This document shows, piece by piece, positions 9,931 to 19,752 of a DNA stretch of 64,000 nucleotides (position 1 is its first letter; the number at the start of each line of letters is the position of its first letter). Made by a program: the position numbers and the translations under genes. The stretch lies in NCBI RefSeq assembly GCF_003289965.1, contig NZ_QMBQ01000002.1:248001-312000 (forward strand). The letters are read 5' to 3'. A model generated the notes under the pieces. The model had not been told where the DNA came from and did no database searches. It saw only the letters and a list, made by a program, of their open reading frames with translations. This DNA is from Mesorhizobium atlanticum (GTDB lineage Bacteria > Pseudomonadota > Alphaproteobacteria > Rhizobiales > Rhizobiaceae).

Positions 9931-12912
9931 ACGCCATGTTCCGCATTTCAGGCGCCGGGCGCCTCAGCCAGGCGAAGACCGCCTCGTTCAGCTTCGACGA
10001 CAAGTCCTACACCGGCATCGAGGGCGACACGCTGGCCTCGGCGCTGCTTGCCAACGGCGTGCATCTGGTCGGCCGTTCCTTCAAGTACCACCGGCCGCGC
10101 GGCTTCCTGTCGGCCGGCGCGGAGGAGCCCAACGCGCTGGTGCAGATCGTGCGCGACGATGCGCGCAAGACGCCGAACGTTCGCGCCACCGTCCAGGAGC
10201 TCTATGACGGGCTGACCGCCAATTCGCAGAACCGCTGGCCGTCGCTCGCCTTCGACGTCGGCGCGGTCAACGACCTTGCATCGCCGATGTTCTCGGCCGG
10301 CTTCTACTACAAGACCTTCATGTGGCCGAAATGGGCCTGGAAGGATCTCTACGAGCCGAAGATCCGCGCCGCCGCGGGCCTCGGCGTTTCGCCAGAGAAG
10401 CCGGATCCGGATCACTATGCCGCGCGCTATGCGCATTGCGAGGTGCTGGTGCTGGGCGGCGGCGCTGCCGGCATTGCAGCTGCCCTTGCCGCCGCCGAAA
10501 CGGGCGTGCGGGTGATCCTCGCCGACGAACAGGCCGAATTCGGTGGCAGCCTGCGCTTCGAGAGCGGCGCCAGGATCGACGGCCAGCAAGGCTACGCATG
10601 GGCTCAAGGCGCGATCGCGAAGCTCAAGGCTATGGACAATGTGCGGGTGCTCTCCCGCACCACGGCCTTTGGTTATTACGCGCAGAATTTCGTTGGCCTG
10701 GTCGAGCGGGTCAGCGACCATCTCAAGAGCCCGGGCCGCGACCTGGCGCGCGAACGTCTGTGGCAGGTTCGCGCCAATCGCGTCGTCATCGCCACCGGCG
10801 CCATCGAGCGGCACATGGTGTTCGCCAACAACGACCGTCCTGGCGTGATGCTGGCGTCCGCCGCGCGCACCTATCTCAACCACTATGGCGTCGCGGTGGG
10901 CAGGAATGTCGGCGTCTATACGGCCAACGATTCCGCCTATGCAGCGGCGATCGACCTCAAGAAGGCCGGCGTCAACATCGCGGCCATCGTCGACCTGCGC
11001 GACAATCCATCGGGACCGGTGATCGACGAGGCGAGGGCGCTCGGCATCGAGATCAATTTCGGCCGCGCGGTGGTGAGTGCCGGCGGCAAGCTGCGCGTGT
11101 CATCCATGACCGTGCAGCCGAAAAATGGCGGCGGCGGACGCACCATCCCGGTCGACGCGATCCTGATGTCGGCCGGCTGGACGCCGTCGGTGCATCTGTT
11201 CTCCCAGTCGCGCGGCAAGGTCGCCTTCAACGATGAGACCAGGCGCTTCGTGCCCGGCACCTACGCGCAGGATTGCATCTCGGTCGGCGCCTGCAATGGC
11301 ACCGATGGGCTGGACGCAACGGTCGACGAGGCCTATGCGGCCGGAGCCAAGGCGGCGAAGGAAGCCGGCGGCAAGGCCGGGAAGAGCGCCAAGCCGAAGG
11401 TCGATGCCGGCGAGAGCTGGTCGCGCGGCATGCTGGGCGCCGCCCCCGGCGCCGGGCCGGGCACCACGGTCAAGGCCTTCGTCGATTTCCAGAACGACGT
11501 CACCGCCAAGGACATCCGCCAGGCGGTGCATGAAGGCATGCATTCGATCGAGCACGTCAAGCGCTTCACCACCAACGGCATGGCGACCGACCAGGGCAAG
11601 ACGTCCAACATGCATGGCCTGGCGATCGCCGCCGAGGAGCTTGGCAAGCCGATCCCGCAGGTCGGCCTCACTACGTTCCGCGCGCCCTATACGCCGGTGA
11701 CCTTCGGTTCGATCGTCGGGCACGCGCGCGGCGCGCTGTTCGACCCGACCCGGCGCACGGCGACGCATGGCTGGGCGGCACGCCAAGGTGCGGTGTTCGA
11801 GGATGTCGGCCACTGGAAGCGCGCCTGGTATTTCCCCAAGGCCGGCGAGGACATGCATGCCGCCGTCAACCGCGAATGCGTGACGGTGCGAAAAGTGGGC
11901 GGGCTGTTCGACGCCTCGACGCTCGGCAAGATCGAGGTGGTCGGGCCGGACGCGGCAAAGTTCATGGAGCTGCTTTACACCAATCCGTGGGAGAAGCTGG
12001 AAACCGGCCGCTGCCGCTACGGCATCATGCTGCGCGAGGACGGCTTCATCTATGACGACGGTGTCGTCGGCAGGTTGGCGCCGGACCGTTTCCACGTGAC
12101 GACGACCACGGGCGGCGCGCCGCGTGTCATGAATCATATGGAGGATTACCTCCAGACCGAGTTCCCGCATCTCAATGTCTGGCTGACCTCGATCACCGAG
12201 CAATGGGCGGTGATCGCGGTGCAAGGGCCGAAGTCGCGCGACATCATCGCGCCGCTGGTCGAAGGCATCGATATGTCGGACGAGGGAATGCCGCATATGT
12301 CGGTGCGCGAGGGCAAGATCTGCGGCGTGCCGACAAGGCTGTTCCGCATGTCCTTCACCGGCGAGCGTGGCTTCGAGGTCAATGTGCCGGCCGACTACGG
12401 CGAGGCTGTGTGGGAAGCGCTGTGGGCCGAGGGCCAGAAGCATGGCGCGACCGCCTACGGCACCGAGACGATGCACGTGCTGCGCGCCGAGAAGGGCTAC
12501 ATCATCGTCGGTCAGGATACCGACGGCACGGTGACGCCGAACGATGCCGGGCTCGACTGGGCGGTCGGCAAGAAGAAGACCGACTTCGTCGGCATCCGCG
12601 GCCTGACCCGGCCGGACCTGGTGGCCAAGGGCCGCAAGCAGCTTGTCGGGCTGAAGACCAAGGACCCGAAGGTCGTGCTGGAAGAGGGCGCGCAGATTGT
12701 CGCGGATCCGAAGCAGCCGATCCCGATGAAGATGATCGGCCACGTCACCTCCAGCTACTGGTCGGAGAATTGCGGCCGTTCGATCGCGCTGGCGCTGGTC
12801 GCCGGTGGCCGCGACCGCATGGGCCAGACGCTCTATGTGCCGATGCCGAACGGCACGATCGAGGTGGAAGTCACCGGCATGGTGTTCGTCGACGAGAAGG
12901 GAGAACGCCTCA

Positions 12913-12920
<8 letters not shown>
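9927..12920 (+). CDS. soxA: Sarcosine oxidase alpha subunit
   Basis: A 997-residue NAD- and folate-binding subunit. In order: an N-terminal ferredoxin-like segment with GRSFKYHRPRG (residues about 40-60); a Rossmann-type dinucleotide-binding domain with VLGGGAAGIAAALAAAE (about 175-190) and a second nucleotide half with GVYTANDSAYAAAIDL; then from about residue 610 a C-terminal GcvT-like aminomethyltransferase domain that binds tetrahydrofolate (RCRYGIMLREDGFIYDDG and GERGFEVNVPA). The length is normal for the family. The ATG at 9927 overlaps the soxD stop. An upstream extension of the frame to 9657 is only overlap with soxD. Confidence 0.95.
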
Positions 12921-13784
<864 letters not shown>

Positions 13785-13814
13785 GCTCGGGCAGATTGCT
13801 CGGGGCGAGAGGCA

Positions 13815-13853
13815 AAACGAAAAAGGGCGGCCAAGTGCCGCCCGTTTTCGTTT
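13815..13853. terminator. Bidirectional intrinsic terminator
   Basis: GGGCGGC and GCCGCCC form the core stem around the loop CAAGT. The flanks AAACGAAAAA and GTTTTCGTTT extend the pairing and supply a U-tract on either strand. It separates the convergent genes at 13566-13784 (plus) and 13873-14106 (minus). Confidence 0.85.
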
Positions 13854-13872
13854 GAAATCTTACCAGTAGCGC

Positions 13873-14106
13873 TTACAGGCCGGGCACGAACCACGGGTTG
13901 ACGTCGATGCCAAGCTTAGGGCTCTTCGGCTGGGTCTTGCTGGTGTCCGCCTTTTCGACGGAGCCGGTCGCAGTGCAATCGAGGGCCACATTGGCGTTGG
14001 TCTGGGTGCAAGCAGCCGGGGCATGCTTGGCCGGCTGGCTCGCGCCGGCAAAGGCGGCCCCCGAGAACGCCAGAACGGCGGCGAAGGTGAGGATGGTCTT
14101 CTTCAT
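13873..14106 (-). CDS. Small exported protein, unknown function
   Basis: A 77-residue protein starting with a clear signal peptide (MKKTILTFAAVLAFSGAAFA, cleavage after AFA). The mature part is about 57 residues with two cysteines (AACTQ and LDCTA) that could form a disulfide, and ends in NPWFVPGL. The ATG at 14106 has GGAG eight bases upstream; a longer reading to 14235 has neither site nor signal. Upstream are GTAC-rich palindromes. I do not recognise a family. Confidence 0.68.
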   Translation of the reverse strand: MKKTILTFAAVLAFSGAAFAGASQPAKHAPAACTQTNANVALDCTATGSVEKADTSKTQPKSPKLGIDVNPWFVPGL

Positions 14107-14121
14107 TTTCCGTCTCCAGTT

Positions 14122-14197
14122 CGTACATGTACGATACAACGTACACATACGGTTAACGGAAGCCGAATTCAAGAGGGAATTTGTACGCGTACGACAA
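14122..14197. promoter_or_regulatory. Cluster of GTAC-type palindromes upstream of the small exported protein
   Basis: CGTACATGTACG at 14122-14133 is a perfect 12-bp palindrome. A further half-site CGTACAC lies at about 14140. GTACGCGTAC at 14183-14192 is a perfect 10-bp palindrome within a longer TTGT...ACAA symmetry. A related TACGCTGTACGG lies upstream of the TetR gene at about 14958. The sites are visible; that TetR binds them is inference from adjacency. Confidence 0.45.
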
Positions 14198-14271
14198 CTT
14201 TTCTTGAACGTAAGAATTCGTCGCCGCGAATCCAAGCGGTCGGCATCACGGAAAAGCGGCGCAAACGCCGG

Positions 14272-14916
14272 TCAGCAGTCGACCGGTGTTTCGGTGAGCG
14301 GTGGAATGTCCTGCGCCGATAGCGAGGCCACCATGAAATTGCACATGCGCTTCACATAGGCCTCGGGGTCGCCGAAAGGATAAAACGGAAAGGTGATCAG
14401 CAGCGAGATCGTGCCGTGGCCGACGGTCCACAGCATGGTGGCGATCGCGCGCGGGTCGCCCTTGAGCTTGCCGGCGGCGACGCAGGCCTCGACCCGCTTG
14501 ATCAGCACCTTCATGGCCGGATTGCCCTCTTCCATGTCCTCGTAGCTGCGGCCTTCCGGCAGACGCGTTTTCTCGGTCATGAAGACGGTGCGGTATTCGT
14601 TGGGATTGCCGAGCCCGAAGGCGGCGTATTCGGTCATCACCGCCTTGAGCGCCTCGACCGGGTCGTCGGCGGGGTGTTCCTCGATGCGACGGGCCAGCGT
14701 TTCGAAGGCGTCCTCGGCGAGCGCGAACAGGATGTCCTGCTTGTCGGCAAAATAGGAATAGACCGACATCGGCGCATAGCCGACGCGCTTGGCGAGCTTA
14801 CGAATGGTCAGGCCTTCGTAGCCTTCTTCCTGCACCAGCTTGTGAGCTGCCGCGACGAGTTCGGAGCGAAGCTCCGCCTTCTGCTTTTCGCGGCGTTTCT
14901 GAACGCTCAGCGTCAA
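14272..14916 (-). CDS. TetR-family transcriptional regulator
   Basis: A 214-residue TetR regulator. The N-terminal helix-turn-helix is clear at residues about 34-57 (LTIRKLAKRVGYAPMSVYSYFADKQD in outline, with the family's SxYxYFxxK element). The remaining all-helical part should bind a ligand. The start must be the TTG at 14916 since no ATG or GTG lies in reasonable position; AAGG is nine bases upstream. It is on the same strand as the acyl-CoA genes 15182-18390 but separated from them by 265 bp of tandem repeats, so it may regulate them without being in their operon. Confidence 0.85.
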   Translation of the reverse strand: MTLSVQKRREKQKAELRSELVAAAHKLVQEEGYEGLTIRKLAKRVGYAPMSVYSYFADKQDILFALAEDAFETLARRIEEHPADDPVEALKAVMTEYAAFGLGNPNEYRTVFMTEKTRLPEGRSYEDMEEGNPAMKVLIKRVEACVAAGKLKGDPRAIATMLWTVGHGTISLLITFPFYPFGDPEAYVKRMCNFMVASLSAQDIPPLTETPVDC

Positions 14917-15018
14917 TGTCCGCTGCCTTTTATCGTTGGTTGCCTGACGAAATTATATACGCTGTACGGAAACGGACAAGAGAGCAGGCTGGTTCCCTTG
15001 CGTGCGCTCCAACCTCTG

Positions 15019-15183
15019 TTTCAACGCAATTCAGAACGGAAAACCGCAAGCACTTTTCCTGGAATTGCTCTTTGTTAGACGCAATTCCGGACGGAAAACC
15101 GCAAGGCACTTTTCCTGGAATTGCTCTTTGTTAGACGCAATTCCGGACGGAAAACCGCAAAGCCACTTTTCCTGGAATTGCTC
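15019..15183. repeat. Three tandem copies of the palindromic intergenic repeat
   Basis: Three copies with a period of 55-56 bp begin at about 15023, 15078 and 15134. Each runs from (G)ACGCAATTCC through GACGGAAAACCGCAA and CACTTTTCCTGG to AATTGCTC, and copies are joined by TTTGTTA. Each can fold because GCAATTCC pairs with GGAATTGC. The first copy has diverged (AATTCAGAACGG). The last copy ends inside the stop codon of the adjoining SDR gene. A fourth copy is at 4274-4327. Confidence 0.9.
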
Positions 15184-15958
15184 AGATCGCCCCGATTCCG
15201 CCGTCGAGCGCCAGGGCATGGCCGGTCATGAAGGAATTGGCGGGGTCGGCGAGGAACAGGATGCCGGTGGTGATCTCGTCGACCTCGCCGACACGCTTCA
15301 TCGGCACGCCGCGCGTGAGCTCGGCAAGCGCTTCGGTTTCAGGCGCTCCGCTGAAGCGGACGAATCCGTCGACCATCGCCGTGCGCGTATGCGCCGGGCA
15401 GACCGCGTTGATGCGAATCCCCTTGCTGGCGTATTCGACCGCCGCCGAGCGGGTCAGCCCGACGACGCCATGCTTGGCGGCGGCATAGACCGAAAGCTTG
15501 GGCGCGCCGGAGAGACCGGCGACCGAGGCGATGTTGACGATGACGCCGCCCTTGCCGCTTTCCCTGAACTGGCGCGCCATCTGAGGGATCTGGTGCTTCA
15601 TGGCATAGAAGACGCCGAGCAGGTCGACCTCGATTACGCGGCGCGCCTCCTCGGATGTGACCTGCGGCAGGCGCACGAAGTCGTGCACGATCCCGGCATT
15701 GTTGACGGCGATATCGAGCCGGCCGAATTTTTCGACGGCCAGTTGCACAAGATCCTGCGAGAGCTTCTCATCGGCGATGTTGCCGGCAAGGGTCGCCGTC
15801 TCGGCATCGAGGGTTGCGGCGAAATCGGCAAGCGCGGCCTCGTTGAGGTCGGAAAGAACCAGGCGCGCGCCCTCGGCGGCAAAGGCCTTTGCCGCGCCGC
15901 TGCCGAGGCCTCCCGTCGCGCCGGTGATGAGGACGGTCGCCCCGTTGAAACGGCCCAT
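15182..15958 (-). CDS. Short-chain dehydrogenase/reductase (acyl-CoA module)
   Basis: A 258-residue classical SDR. The cofactor motif TGATGGLGSG is at residues about 12-21 and NNAG at about 86-89. The catalytic Ser is in NIASVAG, with Tyr and Lys in YAAAKHG. The Asp in LSDLNE (end of strand 2) favours NAD(H). GGAGAG before the ATG supports the start. It follows the APH gene by 16 bp and so is the last gene of the minus-strand set SDR-MaoC-APH-SDR. It probably oxidises or reduces a hydroxyacyl-CoA. Its TGA is formed partly by the last base pairs of a tandem repeat. Confidence 0.85.
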   Translation of the reverse strand: MGRFNGATVLITGATGGLGSGAAKAFAAEGARLVLSDLNEAALADFAATLDAETATLAGNIADEKLSQDLVQLAVEKFGRLDIAVNNAGIVHDFVRLPQVTSEEARRVIEVDLLGVFYAMKHQIPQMARQFRESGKGGVIVNIASVAGLSGAPKLSVYAAAKHGVVGLTRSAAVEYASKGIRINAVCPAHTRTAMVDGFVRFSGAPETEALAELTRGVPMKRVGEVDEITTGILFLADPANSFMTGHALALDGGIGAI

Positions 15959-15974
15959 TTATCCGCTCTCCGCT

Positions 15975-17012
15975 TTAGCTCTTCTTGTCGATCAGTTCCA
16001 CTGCCAGCGCCGCAAGCAGTTTGACGGCCTCTCCGTAGGTCTTGGCCTTCTCGGGATTGGAGGCATTGCCGTCCAGCGCGCGGCGATAGACGCCCTGGCA
16101 GATCGCCGCAAGCCTGAAGAATGAGAAGGCCAGGAAGAAGGTCCAGTTGTCGATCTTCCCGATGCCGCGCCGCTTGCAATAGGCTGCGACATAGGCCTCC
16201 TCGGACGGCAGGCCGACGGCGGCGCGGTCGACGCCGCCGAGGCCGCGAAAGCCCGAGGCATGCGGCAGCCGCCATTGCATGCATTGATAGGCGAGGTCGG
16301 CGAAAGGGTGGCCGAGCGTCGACAGCTCCCAGTCGAGCACCGCGATGACTTTCGGCGCATCAAGCGCGAACATCATGTTGTCCAGCCGGTAGTCGCCATG
16401 GACAAGCGAAACGCGGCCGTCATCGGCCGGCATATGGGTCTCGAGCCACGCGACCAACCTGTCGATATCGGCTATGGTTTCCGTTTCGGAGGCCCGGTAT
16501 TGGCCGGTCCAGCGCGCGAGCTGGCGCTCGAAATAGCTGCCGGGCTTGCCGAAATCGCCAAGGCCGATGGCGCCAACATCGACATCGTGCAGGGCGGCGA
16601 GCGTGGCATTCATGGCATCGTAGATCGCCGCGCGCTCGTCATTGCCGGAGGCGTCAGGCAGTGACGGATCCCAGAAGATACGACCGTCGAGATACTCCAT
16701 GACGTAGAACATGCGGCCGATCGGCGATTCCTCGCCCGAGAGATGCAGCATGCGCGGCACCGGCACAACCGTGCCGGCAAGCGCCAGCATAACCCGGAAT
16801 TCGCGGTCGACCTGGTGCGCGGATTTCAGCAATTGTCCGGGCGGCTTTGCGCGCAACACATAGCGGCCGCTGGCTGCAGTCAACAGATAGGTCGGATTGG
16901 ACTGTCCGGACTTGAATTTTTCAATCGCGGAAAGGCCGGCAAAACCCGGAATATGCGCCTTGAGATAGGGCGCAAGCGCCGCCCGGTCTAAGGCGCCGGC
17001 GTCGCCGCTCAT
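15975..17012 (-). CDS. APH-fold phosphotransferase family protein (ACAD10/11-type kinase)
   Basis: A 345-residue aminoglycoside-phosphotransferase-fold protein of the kind fused to acyl-CoA dehydrogenase in human ACAD10/11. Visible are the nucleotide-binding FKSGQSNPTYLL and YVLRAKPPG with the ATP lysine (about residues 34-60), the catalytic loop LVHGDYRLDNMMF and the metal-binding Asp in VIAVLDWELSTLGHP. The insert FYVMEYLDGRIFWDP is typical of the subgroup. The ATG at 17012 overlaps the MaoC stop (ATGA). Relatives phosphorylate the 4-hydroxyl of hydroxyacyl-CoA esters, as LvaA does in levulinate catabolism; that reaction here is inference. Confidence 0.85.
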   Translation of the reverse strand: MSGDAGALDRAALAPYLKAHIPGFAGLSAIEKFKSGQSNPTYLLTAASGRYVLRAKPPGQLLKSAHQVDREFRVMLALAGTVVPVPRMLHLSGEESPIGRMFYVMEYLDGRIFWDPSLPDASGNDERAAIYDAMNATLAALHDVDVGAIGLGDFGKPGSYFERQLARWTGQYRASETETIADIDRLVAWLETHMPADDGRVSLVHGDYRLDNMMFALDAPKVIAVLDWELSTLGHPFADLAYQCMQWRLPHASGFRGLGGVDRAAVGLPSEEAYVAAYCKRRGIGKIDNWTFFLAFSFFRLAAICQGVYRRALDGNASNPEKAKTYGEAVKLLAALAVELIDKKS

Positions 17013-17494
17013 ACGTTCTCGGGTTGACGCTCGATCAGCGTCAAGGTCAGCCAACGCGCCGTCAGTGCCGGCTTCTTCGAGCCTTCGATCTCGATGGTCA
17101 CGTCATGCGCCGTCTGCACCCAGCCGGATGGCCGCACCTTGACGTCCGCCAGCACGAAGCGGGTGCGGATGCGGGAGCCCGTCTTCACCGGCGCCAGGAA
17201 GCGCAGCGTATCGAAGCCGTGGTTGACGCCCATCTTGGTGTTTTCGAGCGGCGGCATGGTCTCGAAGGTCATCGCCGACAAAAGCGACAGCGACAGGAAA
17301 CCATGCGCGATGGTGCCGCCGAACGGCGTCTCGCGCTCGGCGCGCTCCGGATCGCAATGGATGAACTGGTGGTCGTCGGTCGCATCGGCGAACTGGTCGA
17401 TCATGCGCTGCGTCACCGTTCGCCAGGGCGAGACGCCGACCTCCTTGCCGACGCTTGCCAGAAGCGTATCGAGACTGATCGGTTCCACGCTCAT
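17009..17494 (-). CDS. MaoC-family (R)-specific enoyl-CoA hydratase-like protein
   Basis: A 161-residue single hot-dog domain. The catalytic hydratase-2 motif is intact in outline: FADATDDHQFIHCDPERA with the Asp and His of the dyad (residues about 36-46), and GGTIAHGFLSLSLL as the substrate-binding part. GGAGGAC directly before the ATG decides the start. It hydrates trans-2-enoyl-CoA or dehydrates the 3-hydroxy form. It overlaps the APH gene by 4 nt, so the two products are probably made in step. Confidence 0.87.
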   Translation of the reverse strand: MSVEPISLDTLLASVGKEVGVSPWRTVTQRMIDQFADATDDHQFIHCDPERAERETPFGGTIAHGFLSLSLLSAMTFETMPPLENTKMGVNHGFDTLRFLAPVKTGSRIRTRFVLADVKVRPSGWVQTAHDVTIEIEGSKKPALTARWLTLTLIERQPENV

Positions 17495-17551
17495 GTCCTC
17501 CGCACCCCCGCCCGGATTTCTTGAACCGGGAGTCTTATTCCTTGAACCCCG

Positions 17552-17570
17552 CCCGATTCCCTGAATCGGG
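17552..17570 (-). terminator. Hairpin after the SDR at 17575, in a duplicated tail
   Basis: CCCGATTC and GAATCGGG form a perfect 8-bp stem with a 3-nt loop immediately downstream of the SDR stop. A second, degenerate copy of the same block (SDR tail plus hairpin) lies at about 17508-17547. No clear T-tract is present, so termination strength is uncertain. Confidence 0.5.
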
Positions 17571-17574
17571 CGAC

Positions 17575-18390
17575 TTACTCCTTGAACAAAGTCATTCCAT
17601 GCTGCACCGACTGGCCGCCGTCGATCGGCAGGATGGCGCCGGTGACATAGCTTCCGGCACGGCTGCACAAATAAAGCGTTGCGCCGGCAATGTCATCCGC
17701 CACGCCGATGCGGCCGAGCGGAACATGGTTACCAACATGTTTCGCCTGTTCCTCGGTCGCGGTGGCGAAGGCCGTCATGCGGCTGTGGAAAGGACCGGGC
17801 GCAAAGGCGTTGACGGTGATGCGGCGGGCGGCGAACTCGATTGCCAGTGTGCGCGTCAGATGATGCACCGCCGCTTTCGAAGCCGCGTAGGAATAGGCAT
17901 CGTCGGCCAGCGGTTGGGTGCCCATCACCGAGCCGAGATTGATCACGCGGGCCGGGTCCTCGTCGCTTGCCGCGGCATCGAGCAGCGGCAAGAGTTCTCT
18001 GGTCAGGTGGAAGACAGCGGTGACGTTGACGCCAAACACCTTGGCCCAGGCATGGTAAGGGAAATCCTGCAGCGGCGCGCCCCAGGAAATGCCGGCATTG
18101 TTGACCAGGATATGCAGGCGCTCCGTGCGCGCCTTGACCTCGGCGACCAGAGCGGCGATGCCCGCTTCGCTGGACACGTCGCCGGCAAAGCCCTCGGCCT
18201 GGCCGGAGCCGCCGAGCGCATTCAATTCGTTGGCGACCTTGGCGCAATCCTCACCCTTGCGCGAGGCGATCATCACATGAGCGCCGGCGCGCACCAGACC
18301 GGTCGCAACCATGCGGCCGATGCCGGTCGCCGCGCCCGTCACCAGCGCGGTCTTGCCGGCGACCGAGAACAGCTTGTCCAGATAGCTCAT
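17575..18390 (-). CDS. Short-chain dehydrogenase/reductase
   Basis: A 271-residue classical SDR. The glycine motif TGAATGIG is at residues about 18-25 and NNAG at about 97. The catalytic Ser lies in NLGSVMG, and the Tyr-Lys pair in YSYAASKAA. IASRKGE after strand 2 (Arg-Lys) suggests NADP(H). GGAGGAACGC upstream of the ATG supports 18390. It heads the minus-strand part of the acyl-CoA module and is divergent from the acyl-CoA dehydrogenase gene, with a 115-bp shared promoter region. Confidence 0.87.
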   Translation of the reverse strand: MSYLDKLFSVAGKTALVTGAATGIGRMVATGLVRAGAHVMIASRKGEDCAKVANELNALGGSGQAEGFAGDVSSEAGIAALVAEVKARTERLHILVNNAGISWGAPLQDFPYHAWAKVFGVNVTAVFHLTRELLPLLDAAASDEDPARVINLGSVMGTQPLADDAYSYAASKAAVHHLTRTLAIEFAARRITVNAFAPGPFHSRMTAFATATEEQAKHVGNHVPLGRIGVADDIAGATLYLCSRAGSYVTGAILPIDGGQSVQHGMTLFKE

Positions 18391-18505
18391 TGCGTTCCTC
18401 CGCACCCTCGATCAGACCGGCGAGGGACTCGCGTTGACAAGGCTAGCCGAAGTACGGTCATCCTTGCCACGGGTAAAGATTTATCTGCGAAAGGGACCGG
18501 AAGCG

Positions 18506-19747
18506 ATGGCGGACATGAATCTCGGCATGACCGAGCGGCTGAAGCCGATCCACCAGCGTGTGGCGGCGATGGTTCGCGACGAGATCGCGCCGCTCGGCGA
18601 GGAGTTTCTGGCCGAAATCGGCAAGGAGGGCGACCGCTGGGCCTACACCGCCAGGCAGACCGAGATCCTCGAAGGCTTGAAGAAGAAGGCGCGGGAGCGT
18701 GGGTTGTGGAACTTCTGGCTGACCGATTCCAAGCGCGGCTACGGTCTTTCCACCGTCGAATATGCCTATCTGGCGGAGGAGATGGGCAAGGCGAATCTTG
18801 GTGCGGAGACCTTCAACTGCTCGGCACCCGACACCGGCAACATGGAGGTGCTGGAGCGTTACGGCTCGGAGGCGCACAAGCGGGACTGGCTGGAGCCGCT
18901 GCTGGAGGGCCGGATACGCTCGGCCTATCTGATGACCGAGCCGGACGTCGCCTCCTCGGATGCGACGAACATCTCGATGCGCTGCGAGCGGCAGGGCGGC
19001 GACTATGTGCTTAACGGCGAGAAATGGTGGGCGTCGGGCGCGGGTGACCCGCGCTGCGCCATCTATATCGTCATGGTCAGGACCGGATCGGACGAGGAAC
19101 CTCAGCATCGCCGGCACTCCATGATCCTGGTGCCCTCCGACAGCAAGGGCATCACCAAGCTGCGGCCGATGCAGGTCTATGGCGACGACGACGCCCCGCA
19201 TGGCCATATGCATCTGAGATTCGACAATGTGCGGGTGCCGGCGGCGAACCTGATCCTCGGCGAGGGCAGGGGCTTCGAGATCGCGCAGGGGCGGCTGGGG
19301 CCGGGCCGCATCCATCACTGCATGCGCGCCATCGGCCAGGCCGAGATGGCGCTGGAGATGCTGTGCCAGCGCTCGGTGCGGCGCGAGGCCTTCGGCCAGT
19401 CGCTGGCCAAGCTCGGCGCCAATTTCGACATCATCGCCGAATGCCGGATGGAGATCGAGATGGCGCGGCTCTTATGCCTGAAGGCTGCGTGGATGATCGA
19501 CCAGGGAGACGCCCGCGCGGCGGCGCCCTGGATCAGCCAGATCAAGGTCGTGGCACCCCGCGTCGCGCTGAAGGTCACCGACGAGGCGGTGCAGATGTTC
19601 GGCGCGCAAGGCATCAGCCAGGATACGCCGCTTGCCCGCTCCTGGACGCATTTGAGGACGCTGCGGCTGGCCGACGGGCCGGACGCGGTGCACCGGCGCC
19701 AGGTGGCGCGCACGGAACTGAAGAAATACACGCAGGAAAAGGTCTGA
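18506..19747 (+). CDS. Acyl-CoA dehydrogenase family protein
   Basis: A 413-residue flavoprotein. Features: an N-terminal helical domain; AYLMTEPDVASSDATNI, the FAD-contact strand typical of the family; LNGEKWWASGAGDP; and HLRFDNVRVPAANLILGEGRGFEIAQGRLGPGR in outline. The C-terminus has FGAQGISQDTPLAR, where acyl-CoA dehydrogenases of the ACAD10/11 subgroup carry their catalytic aspartate or glutamate region. The ATG at 18506 is preceded by GGAAG; an upstream in-frame start at 18434 lacks a site. The SYLMTEPDVASSDATNI-type pattern is what I associate with APH-linked acyl-CoA dehydrogenases. Confidence 0.9.
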   Translation: MADMNLGMTERLKPIHQRVAAMVRDEIAPLGEEFLAEIGKEGDRWAYTARQTEILEGLKKKARERGLWNFWLTDSKRGYGLSTVEYAYLAEEMGKANLGAETFNCSAPDTGNMEVLERYGSEAHKRDWLEPLLEGRIRSAYLMTEPDVASSDATNISMRCERQGGDYVLNGEKWWASGAGDPRCAIYIVMVRTGSDEEPQHRRHSMILVPSDSKGITKLRPMQVYGDDDAPHGHMHLRFDNVRVPAANLILGEGRGFEIAQGRLGPGRIHHCMRAIGQAEMALEMLCQRSVRREAFGQSLAKLGANFDIIAECRMEIEMARLLCLKAAWMIDQGDARAAAPWISQIKVVAPRVALKVTDEAVQMFGAQGISQDTPLARSWTHLRTLRLADGPDAVHRRQVARTELKKYTQEKV

Positions 19748-19752
19748 CAGCC

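Noticed and set aside
15019..15183. CRISPR-like array (three regular repeats)
   Set aside because: Copies are nearly contiguous palindromes with only TTTGTTA between them and no unique spacers; no cas genes nearby.
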